A program made the translations under genes and the position numbers. From Desulfotignum sp. (lineage in GTDB: Bacteria; Desulfobacterota; Desulfobacteria; Desulfobacterales; Desulfobacteraceae), in assembly GCA_021737445.1 (NCBI GenBank), contig JAIPDY010000042.1, positions 1 to 18,818 of the forward strand: a stretch of 18,818 nt of DNA, written 5' to 3'. How positions within the stretch are numbered: position 1 is the first letter of the stretch; the number at the start of each line of letters is the position of its first letter. The notes beneath the pieces are model-generated. The model saw only the letters and a list, made by a program, of their open reading frames with translations, ran no database searches and was not told the DNA's origin. Below are positions 1 through 5,705 of the stretch, piece after piece.

Positions 1-1
1 C

Positions 2-352
2 GGCAAGGTGCCGCCCCTGTTCAACGGGGCCTATGCCGTGTCCAAGGCCGGTGTGATCATGATGACCAAGGTGATGGCCAGGGAACTGGCCGGCCTGAAC
101 ATCAGGGTCAATGCGGTCTGCCCCGGCCAGATCAAAACCGATCTGGAACAGTGGCGTTTCGGCCTGGAGGCACAGTTTTTCAACACCACCATCAAAGAAC
201 AGGAAGCAAAAATGTGCCAGACCATCCCTTTGGGCCGGATCGGAAACCCTGAAGAGGTGGCGGATCTGGTGGCATTTCTGGCTTCGAACCGGTCCTCCTA
301 TCTGACCGGTCAGGCCGTCAATATCTGCGGCGGACAAATCATGGAACTGTAA
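2..352 (+). CDS. SDR-family oxidoreductase, C-terminal part (5' end outside window)
   Basis: This is the last 116 codons of a short-chain dehydrogenase/reductase. The frame is open to the left edge, so the GTG at base 8 is an internal valine, not a start. Seen: the catalytic Tyr-x-x-x-Lys as YAVSK, followed by NIRVNAVCPG and PLGRIGNPEEVADLVAFLAS, and a C-terminal GQAVNICGG, all typical of FabG-like classical SDRs. The nucleotide-binding Gly motif and catalytic Ser would lie upstream of the window. The reaction would be NAD(P)-dependent oxidation or reduction of an alcohol/carbonyl. The gene stops 28 bp before a ThDP enzyme in the same direction, in an operon that ends with xsc, so I infer that it acts on a sulfonated alcohol or ketone. 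The substrate cannot be read from the sequence. Confidence 0.9.
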   Translation, partial: GKVPPLFNGAYAVSKAGVIMMTKVMARELAGLNIRVNAVCPGQIKTDLEQWRFGLEAQFFNTTIKEQEAKMCQTIPLGRIGNPEEVADLVAFLASNRSSYLTGQAVNICGGQIMEL

Positions 353-380
353 CCCTTCCCATATCAACAAGGAGATTCTC

Positions 381-977
381 ATGGAACCTATCACCGGAGC
401 GCAACTGGCAGCCCAGGCACTGATCGACCGAAACATCCCCTATATATTTTCTTTGAGCGGGGGCCATATCACCCCTATCTATCAGTACCTGGAAAATGCG
501 GCGGTCCAGATATTTGACACCCGGCACGAGCAGTCAGCCCTGTTCATGGCAGAGGCCTGGGGAAAGCTGACCCGGACCCCAGGGGTGGCCATGGTCACGG
601 CCGGACCCGGGTTCACCAATGCCCTGACCGGTGTGGCCAGTGCCCATTTTTCCAACACCCCCCTGGTACTGATCGCCGGATGCGTGGGCCTGGACAACAA
701 GGAGCGGCTGGATCTGCAGGACATGCCCCAGGAAGAGGTGATCAAACCCATGGTCAAAAAAGCCCTGGTCTGCCGCAAAGCCGAGCGGGTCAGCGAATAT
801 ATGGACATGGCCTTCCGGATCGCCGGATCCGGCCGTCCCGGACCGGTATATCTCGAATTCCCCATCGATGTATTGAACACGCCTGTGGATCCGGCATCGG
901 TCAAATCGATGGACACCCGGATCAGATCCCGGCCGGCAGACCCGGAAAAAGCAGATGACCTGCTGGCTATGATCTAG
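381..977 (+). CDS. ThDP-dependent decarboxylase/lyase, N-terminal (PYR) part, ended by in-frame TAG
   Basis: The start ATG has an AAGGAG ribosome site at 369-374. The 198 residues form the N-terminal pyrimidine-binding domain of the acetolactate synthase/benzoylformate decarboxylase/2-hydroxyacyl-CoA lyase superfamily. Seen: the ThDP-activating glutamate E50 in RHEQSALFMAEAWG, then TAGPGFTNALTG around residues 73-84 and GRPGPVYLEFPIDV at 151-164. Full-length family members have about 550-600 residues. The frame stops at TAG (975-977) and continues open in the same frame to 2075, giving a 564-codon reading frame with one nonsense codon at position 199. The stop lies where the PYR domain meets the central domain. 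It may be a pseudogene half, a real separate subunit, or part of a suppressed full-length product. The substrate is unknown; the xsc context suggests formation of sulfoacetaldehyde. Confidence 0.75.
   Translation: MEPITGAQLAAQALIDRNIPYIFSLSGGHITPIYQYLENAAVQIFDTRHEQSALFMAEAWGKLTRTPGVAMVTAGPGFTNALTGVASAHFSNTPLVLIAGCVGLDNKERLDLQDMPQEEVIKPMVKKALVCRKAERVSEYMDMAFRIAGSGRPGPVYLEFPIDVLNTPVDPASVKSMDTRIRSRPADPEKADDLLAMI
975..977 (+). other. In-frame TAG codon inside the ThDP enzyme reading frame
   Basis: Codon 199 of the frame that starts at 381 is TAG. The flanking translation reads DLLAMI, stop, QAEKPVIIAGSG, which is continuous ThDP-enzyme sequence with no gap or frame change. The next codon is CAG, so a single C-to-T transition of an original CAG would explain the stop. 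Only one of the 15 gene ends in this window uses TAG (the DUF6178 gene, 16236-16238). Alternatives are a nonsense mutation, a sequencing error, amber suppression or pyrrolysine insertion, or a real gene split. Confidence 0.95.
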
Positions 978-992
978 CAGGCGGAAAAACCG

Positions 993-2075
993 GTGATCAT
1001 CGCCGGTAGCGGGGCCTGGCAGGCCGGTGCCGGCCCGGCCCTTGAGCAGTTCATGGAACAGACCGGCATCCCGGTGTTCACCTCTCTGTCCGCCAGGGGA
1101 CTGGTGCCGGACGATCACCCCCTGTGCTTTGAAGGGGCAGTTGCGGTGCGTCCCGGGGCCGGGTTTGCCGCCTATATTGAAACCGACCTGGTCATCATAC
1201 TGGGCACCAGGATCTCTTTGTATTACCTGTTCGGAGATATTTTCAACCCGGCGGCCAGAATTGCCCAGGTGGATATCGAACCTGAAGAGATCGGCCGGAA
1301 CCGCACAGTGGACCTGCCCGTGGTCAGTGACGTTCAGGCCTTTCTCGCCCGGTGCAATGCACAGATCGAAAAACAGGGGCTGTCCCGTTCCCTGGTGTCC
1401 CGGTTTACTCCCTGGGTGGAAAAACTGAACCAGGCCCATGCCGAAGGCAAGGAACAGTCACGCAAAGACTGGGAATCGGATAACGTCCCCATCCATCCTT
1501 TGCGCCTGGCAAAAGAGATTGACACCTTCATGAGCCAAAACACCGATGTGGTGGTGGCGGACGGCGGAGACACCACCACCTGGATGGGCATGACCCGGAC
1601 CCTGAACCGGCCGGGCCGGTATCTGGATTACGGCATTTTCGGATCCCTGGCCGTGGGGTTGCCCTATGCCAATGCTGCCAAACTCTTTTATCCTGACAGC
1701 CGGGTCCTGCTGATCACCGGAGACGGGTCCGTGGGCTTCAACTTTATGGAGTTTGAAACCGCCACCCGCAAGAACCTGCCCATTGTGGTGGTGATCGCCA
1801 ATGACCTGGGATGGGGCATGATCCGCCACAGCCAGGAACTGCGCATCGGCCATGCCATAGAGGACGGCACCTGGATCGGCCGGGTGGATTATCACAAAAT
1901 GGTGGAAGCCATCGGCGGCAGAGGCTTTCTGGTGGAACACCCCGGTGACATCAGGCCGGCCCTGGAAGCCGCGTTTGCCTCTGGCAAAGTGTGCTGCATC
2001 AACGTGATGACCGACCCCACCACGGTGAGTCCGGCCAGCACCATGCTGGCAAATGTGGGAGCTTACAAAGCCTGA
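993..2075 (+). CDS. ThDP-dependent decarboxylase/lyase, central and C-terminal (PP) part
   Basis: This continues the interrupted ThDP enzyme in the same frame. The first possible restart after the TAG is GTG at 993, and the next ATG is at 1053. No good ribosome site precedes 993, so independent translation is doubtful. The segment carries the central domain (VIIAGSGAW near its start, LVIILGTRIS about 70 residues in, QVDIEPEEIGRNR) and the diphosphate-binding domain. The ThDP/Mg motif is GDGSVGFNFMEFET followed by IAND (residues 447-475 of the joined frame), where Asp replaces the usual second Asn of the NN end. Resemblance is to acetolactate-synthase-like and 2-hydroxyacyl-CoA lyase proteins; the product is probably cytoplasmic. 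It lies 75 bp before the transporter gene. If the TAG is not read through, this half lacks the activating glutamate E50 and cannot be active alone. Confidence 0.75.
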   Translation: MIIAGSGAWQAGAGPALEQFMEQTGIPVFTSLSARGLVPDDHPLCFEGAVAVRPGAGFAAYIETDLVIILGTRISLYYLFGDIFNPAARIAQVDIEPEEIGRNRTVDLPVVSDVQAFLARCNAQIEKQGLSRSLVSRFTPWVEKLNQAHAEGKEQSRKDWESDNVPIHPLRLAKEIDTFMSQNTDVVVADGGDTTTWMGMTRTLNRPGRYLDYGIFGSLAVGLPYANAAKLFYPDSRVLLITGDGSVGFNFMEFETATRKNLPIVVVIANDLGWGMIRHSQELRIGHAIEDGTWIGRVDYHKMVEAIGGRGFLVEHPGDIRPALEAAFASGKVCCINVMTDPTTVSPASTMLANVGAYKA

Positions 2076-2086
2076 CACGGCCGGAC

Positions 2087-2112
2087 CTGCCCGCTGCTTT
2101 CCGCCCGGGCAG
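2087..2112 (+). other. Intra-operon stem-loop between ThDP enzyme and transporter genes
   Basis: A 7-bp GC-rich inverted repeat, CTGCCCG at 2087-2093 and CGGGCAG at 2106-2112, encloses a 12-nt loop in the 75-bp gap. It is followed by an A/T-rich stretch but no run of T, so it does not look like a strong terminator. It could stabilise or process the transcript, or be chance in GC-rich DNA. Confidence 0.3.
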
Positions 2113-2150
2113 ACAAAACATTTTGGTAACCCGAACCAGGAGGAGATATC

Positions 2151-3089
2151 ATGGACCCTGTCATGGTGGATCAGGTCCACCTGAATTTCAATCCCACGGG
2201 GATCGCCATTATCAACGGCGCCATCGGCCTGATGATGCTGGGGGTGGCCCTGGAACTGAAAGCCGCTGATTTCAAACGGATCATTACCCGCCCCAAAGCC
2301 CCCATGATCGGGCTTTTTGCCCAGTTTATCCTGCTGCCGGCCTTCACCTTTCTGCTGGTGATGCTGATCCGGCCCCATCCCTCCATCGCCCTGGGCATGA
2401 TGCTGGTGGCAGCCTGCCCAGGCGGCAACCTGTCCAACATCATCACCTATCTGGCCAAAGGCAACTGTGCCGTGTCCATCAGCATGACCGCCGTGTCCAC
2501 TCTGGCGGCCATCATCATGACCCCGCTCAACATCTCTTTGTGGGGCAGCCTGAACCCGGACACAGTTCCGATCCTGGCGCAGGTCCGGCTGAATCCTGTG
2601 GATGTGTTTGTCACGGTGTTCGTGATCCTGGGCATCCCGTTGAGTGCCGGCATGCTGCTGGGCCACTTCATGCCGAATCTGGCTGAAAAAATCCGCAAAC
2701 CCTTCAAGATCTTCTCTCTGGTTTTTTTCATAGTGATTGTGGCAGGTGCCCTGGCCGCCAACTGGCAGCATTTCATCACCTATGTGGGCCTGGTCATGGT
2801 GGCGGTGTTTATCCACAATGCCCTGGCCCTGAACATCGGGTACTGGTCCGGCAGGATCTTCAAACTGCCCAGAAAGGACTGCAGGGCTGTCAGCATCGAG
2901 GTGGGTATCCAGAACTCCGCCCTTGGCCTGGTACTGGTGTTCAATTTCTTCAACGGTCTGGGGGGAATGGCCGTGCTGGTGGCCTGGTGGGGTATCTGGC
3001 ATATCCTGGCCGGGCTGGCTGCCGCCTTTATCTTTACCCGGTTCCCGCTGCCGGACAAGGAAACAGCCGATGACCTCTTTTGCGTTTAA
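2151..3089 (+). CDS. BASS-family (bile acid:sodium symporter) transporter
   Basis: This 312-residue polytopic inner-membrane protein is of normal BASS length. AGGAGGAG lies just upstream of the ATG, which fixes the start. Hydrophobic segments run through the whole protein, for example residues 17-35, 52-73, 108-128, 151-172, 187-203 and 210-229. Family hallmarks are ACPGGNLSNIITYL (88-101) and EVGIQNSALGLVL (250-262). E250 and Q254 have the spacing of the conserved Glu/Gln pair that binds Na+ in bacterial ASBT homologues. BASS members move organic anions such as bile acids (including taurine conjugates), pantoate or pyruvate with Na+. Placed between a ThDP enzyme and an SDR-xsc pair, it most simply imports the organosulfonate this operon degrades; that substrate is inference. 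Its end overlaps the next gene by 20 bp, suggesting translational coupling. Confidence 0.9.
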   Translation: MDPVMVDQVHLNFNPTGIAIINGAIGLMMLGVALELKAADFKRIITRPKAPMIGLFAQFILLPAFTFLLVMLIRPHPSIALGMMLVAACPGGNLSNIITYLAKGNCAVSISMTAVSTLAAIIMTPLNISLWGSLNPDTVPILAQVRLNPVDVFVTVFVILGIPLSAGMLLGHFMPNLAEKIRKPFKIFSLVFFIVIVAGALAANWQHFITYVGLVMVAVFIHNALALNIGYWSGRIFKLPRKDCRAVSIEVGIQNSALGLVLVFNFFNGLGGMAVLVAWWGIWHILAGLAAAFIFTRFPLPDKETADDLFCV

Positions 3090-3879
3090 AGACAGGGTGG
3101 CGGTCATCACCGGCGGGGCCAGCGGCATCGGCCTGGCCACGGCCCGGGAGTTCTCCCGCAGGGGTGCGGCCATCGCCGTGCTGGACATGGACCGCCAGGC
3201 CCTGGCAACACTGGACACACAGATCCCTGGACCTTTGCTGTCCATCGCCTGCGACATCACGGACCCCGCAGCGGTCCATGGGGCCATGGATACCATCATC
3301 AGCCATTACGGCCGGATCGACCTGCTGTTCAACAATGCCGGCATCACCCAGCGGGGGTTGTTCACAGACACGGACCTGTCCGTGTTCAGGCAGGTGATGG
3401 ATGTCAATTTTTTCGGATCCCTGTATTGTACCAAGGCTGCCCTGCCCGCCTTGATCCGGCACAAAGGGACGATCATTGTCAATGAATCCATTGCCGGCAT
3501 CGCCCCGTTGGTGGGCCGTACCGGATACAGTGCAAGCAAACACGCCCTGCACGGCCTGTTCACCTCCTTGCGCTGTGAACTGCGGGAAACCGGCGTTCAT
3601 GTCATGGTGGTGTGTCCCGGGTTTATCCGTACCAATCTTCAGAAACGGGCACTGGGACCGGACGGGGCCATTGCCACACACCCGCAGACCCGGATCGGGT
3701 CTGAAGACACAGCCGACCATGTGGCTGAAAAGATCGCTTCAGGGATTCTCAAAAAAAAACACCTGCTGGTACTCACCCCCATGGGCCGGCTGGGATATTA
3801 CATTCACCGGCTCTCGCCGGGTTTATATGAAAAGATGATGACACGTCAGTTCAGAGCGGAACTGAAAGGAGGCAAGTGA
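3070..3879 (+). CDS. Classical SDR oxidoreductase, probably NAD-dependent
   Basis: This is a 269-residue classical short-chain dehydrogenase. The ATG at 3070 lies inside the end of the transporter gene and has AAGGAA about 7 bases upstream; the family homology (FKDRVAVITGGASGIG) begins directly after it. Seen: dinucleotide motif TGGASGIG (14-21), D39 at the end of the second strand (favours NAD over NADP), NNAG (88-91), N113, and catalytic S140, Y153 and K157 in NESIAG and GYSASK. A C-terminal extension of about 30 residues, LGYYIHRLSPGLYEKMM, resembles DHRS7/YqjQ-like SDRs. Next to xsc it may oxidise a sulfonated alcohol, or interconvert sulfoacetaldehyde and isethionate as the SDR IsfD does; the specific substrate is inference. 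It contains an A9 tract at 3751-3759. Confidence 0.9.
   Translation: MTSFAFKDRVAVITGGASGIGLATAREFSRRGAAIAVLDMDRQALATLDTQIPGPLLSIACDITDPAAVHGAMDTIISHYGRIDLLFNNAGITQRGLFTDTDLSVFRQVMDVNFFGSLYCTKAALPALIRHKGTIIVNESIAGIAPLVGRTGYSASKHALHGLFTSLRCELRETGVHVMVVCPGFIRTNLQKRALGPDGAIATHPQTRIGSEDTADHVAEKIASGILKKKHLLVLTPMGRLGYYIHRLSPGLYEKMMTRQFRAELKGGK
3867..3872 (+). promoter_or_regulatory. Ribosome binding site of xsc (AGGAGG)
   Basis: A perfect AGGAGG lies 6 bases before the ATG at 3879 and inside the last codons of the upstream SDR gene. It selects ATG 3879 over the in-frame GTG at 3876 and suggests strong, coupled translation of xsc. Confidence 0.8.
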
Positions 3880-5609
3880 TGACAAAACTGAAAATGACCC
3901 CCAGCGAAGCCCTGGTGGAAACCCTGGTGGCAGAAAGGGTGGACACGGTGTTCGGCATTGTGGGGTCCGCGTATATGGATGCTTTGGATCTGTTTCCGGC
4001 CGCCGGGATCCGGTTTGTGCCGGTGGCCCATGAACAGGCGGCCTGTCATGCCGCCGACGGCCTGGCCCGGGTGACTGGGCGCCCCCAGGTGTGCATTGCC
4101 CAGAACGGCCCCGGGGCCGCCAATTTCGTATCCGCCCTGACGGCCGCATACTGGGCACATTCTCCAGTGGTGGCCATTGCCCCGGAAACCGGATCCATGG
4201 GCATGGGCACGGGCGGGTTCCAGGAACTGGACCAGATGCCCATGTTTGAAAAACAGACCGTTTTCCAGGTGCGGGTAAACACGCCCCGGCGGATGGCGGA
4301 GCTGGCCAGGCAGTGCTTCTACATGGCCAAACTGGAGAACGGCCCCACCCACCTGAATATTCCCAGGGATTATTTTTACGGCACCTGCGAAGATGAGATC
4401 TACAAAACCCTGGAAATCAGTGTGGGCTCCGGGGACAGGTCTGCTCTGGAGCAAGCGGCCGGCCTTTTATCAAAAGCCCGGTATCCCGTGATCATTTCCG
4501 GCGGCGGGGTCAGCCAGGGCAATGCTCTGGAAGCGGTGATTGCCCTGGCCGAATACCTGACCGCGCCTGTGGTCAACTCCTATCTGCACAATGACACCTT
4601 TCCCGGAGATCATCCCCTGGCCTGCGGCCCCATCGGGTACTGCGGCTCCAAGGCAGCCATGCGCATGATCAAGAAAGCGGATGTGGTCCTGGCTCTGGGG
4701 TGCAGGCTGGGACCCTTCGGCACCCTGCCCCAGTATGACATCGATTACTGGCCCAAACAGGCCCGCATCATCCAGGTGGATGCCAACCCCCGGGTGCTGG
4801 GGCTTTCCAGGCGGGTGGATGTGGCCAGCCAGGCTGATGCCCGGGCCTATGCCCAGGACCTTCTGGCCTGGATCAAAACCCTGGATCCGGACCGGCAATC
4901 CGAAACGTCTCGACTGGCGGATGTCGAAAAAGAGCGGGAAAAATGGGAAACCGAACTGGATGGGTGGTCTGGCTCCAGTGAAACCCCGATGCATCCCAGG
5001 CGGTTTCTCAAAGAGCTGACCCGAGCCATGCCCAAAGGCGCCATTGTCACCACGGATATCGGCAACAATTCATCCATGTGCAACGCCTACCTGAAATTCA
5101 GCAATATCCGGCAGCATCTTTCCGCCTTGAGCTGGGGCAACTGCGGGTTTGCCTATGGCGCTGCCATGGGTGCCAAGCTGGGCTGCCCGGATGTACCGGT
5201 ATTCGCCTTCCAGGGGGACGGGGCCTATGGAATTTCCGGAATTGCCGAAGTGATGACAGCGGTGCGCGAAAACATCCCGGTCATTGCCGTGGTGGCCAAC
5301 AATTTCGAGTGGGGTGCGGAAAAGAAAAACCAGATCGACTATTACGGCAACCGGTTTGTTGGGTCCAACCTTCCGGACAACCCTGATTTTGCAAAGCTGG
5401 CACAGGACATGGGCGCCAAAGGGTACAAAATCACCGATTACCGGGATATCGCAGATGTGGTGCAGGATGCAGTGGCTTCAAAAAAACCCTGTGTCATCAA
5501 CGCCGTGATCCAGGGCGGAGAGGCGGTACTGGCTGAGCCGTTCCGGCGGGATGCCCTGAAAAAACCGGTCCGTTACCTGGACAAATACCAGCACCTGAAC
5601 GCTACATGA
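3879..5609 (+). CDS. xsc: Sulfoacetaldehyde acetyltransferase (ThDP-dependent)
   Basis: Xsc (EC 2.3.3.15) is a cytoplasmic ThDP enzyme that converts sulfoacetaldehyde plus phosphate to acetyl phosphate plus sulfite, the key C-S cleavage in dissimilation of taurine, isethionate, sulfoacetate and cysteate/sulfopyruvate. The 576 residues fit the family. Family-specific stretches are KMTPSEALVETLVAE at the N terminus, VFGIVGSAYMDALDLFPAAG (24-43), CIAQNGPG (72-79), THLNIPRDYFYG (157-168) and NNFEWGAEKKNQ (474-485). The activating glutamate is E52 in HEQ; the ThDP/Mg motif is GDGAYG (446-451) with NN at 474-475. ATG 3879 overlaps the SDR stop by one base (TGATG) and has a perfect AGGAGG. No pta is visible, although pta often lies next to xsc. 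In a sulfate reducer the released sulfite could be respired. Confusion with acetolactate synthase is unlikely given these motifs. Confidence 0.95.
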   Translation: MTKLKMTPSEALVETLVAERVDTVFGIVGSAYMDALDLFPAAGIRFVPVAHEQAACHAADGLARVTGRPQVCIAQNGPGAANFVSALTAAYWAHSPVVAIAPETGSMGMGTGGFQELDQMPMFEKQTVFQVRVNTPRRMAELARQCFYMAKLENGPTHLNIPRDYFYGTCEDEIYKTLEISVGSGDRSALEQAAGLLSKARYPVIISGGGVSQGNALEAVIALAEYLTAPVVNSYLHNDTFPGDHPLACGPIGYCGSKAAMRMIKKADVVLALGCRLGPFGTLPQYDIDYWPKQARIIQVDANPRVLGLSRRVDVASQADARAYAQDLLAWIKTLDPDRQSETSRLADVEKEREKWETELDGWSGSSETPMHPRRFLKELTRAMPKGAIVTTDIGNNSSMCNAYLKFSNIRQHLSALSWGNCGFAYGAAMGAKLGCPDVPVFAFQGDGAYGISGIAEVMTAVRENIPVIAVVANNFEWGAEKKNQIDYYGNRFVGSNLPDNPDFAKLAQDMGAKGYKITDYRDIADVVQDAVASKKPCVINAVIQGGEAVLAEPFRRDALKKPVRYLDKYQHLNAT

Positions 5610-5689
5610 AAGGGTGCTTGACAATGCCTTTGTACGCCGGCGGGCCGGATCAGATCGCCATCAAGGCGGACGGTAACCTGACAGCCTGA
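5606..5689 (+). CDS. Possible 27-codon ORF coupled to xsc by ATGA overlap
   Basis: An ATG at 5606 overlaps the xsc stop as ATGA and opens 27 codons, beginning MKGCLTMPLYAGGPDQIA and ending in TGA at 5687-5689. Overlapping ATGA junctions are typical of translational coupling. No family is recognised and no separate ribosome site is visible. It may be a chance frame or the remnant of a lost downstream gene, and its stop lies inside the hairpin that follows. Confidence 0.2.
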   Translation: MKGCLTMPLYAGGPDQIAIKADGNLTA

Positions 5690-5705
5690 TGTTCAGGCTG
5701 TCAGG
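5677..5705. terminator. 13-bp perfect hairpin between convergent xsc operon and Lon-like gene
   Basis: CCTGACAGCCTGA (5677-5689) and TCAGGCTGTCAGG (5693-5705) form a perfect 13-bp stem with a 3-nt TGT loop. It sits between two converging genes and covers the stop codon of the Lon-like gene (5701-5703). Neither side has a T-run, so it is not a canonical intrinsic terminator. It may be a bidirectional weak terminator or a 3'-end stabilising hairpin. Confidence 0.5.

Noticed and set aside
534..1439. A 301-codon minus-strand frame spanning the TAG region
   Set aside because: It has no family motif and is antisense to continuous ThDP-enzyme sequence; a shadow frame.
2923..3069. Upstream extension of the second SDR
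   Set aside because: The open frame continues into the transporter gene in another frame, but SDR homology starts a few residues after ATG 3070.
1458..3299. A 613-codon open frame on the minus strand
   Set aside because: It lies antisense to the ThDP enzyme, BASS transporter and SDR, all with clear family motifs on the plus strand. Its translation is low-complexity His/Gln/Gly-rich text typical of a shadow frame in GC-rich DNA.
3879..5609. Acetolactate synthase (IlvB) or oxalyl-CoA decarboxylase as identity of the second ThDP enzyme
   Set aside because: The GIVGSAYMDALDLFPAAG, NIPRDYFYG and NNFEWGAEKKNQ stretches are specific to sulfoacetaldehyde acetyltransferase.
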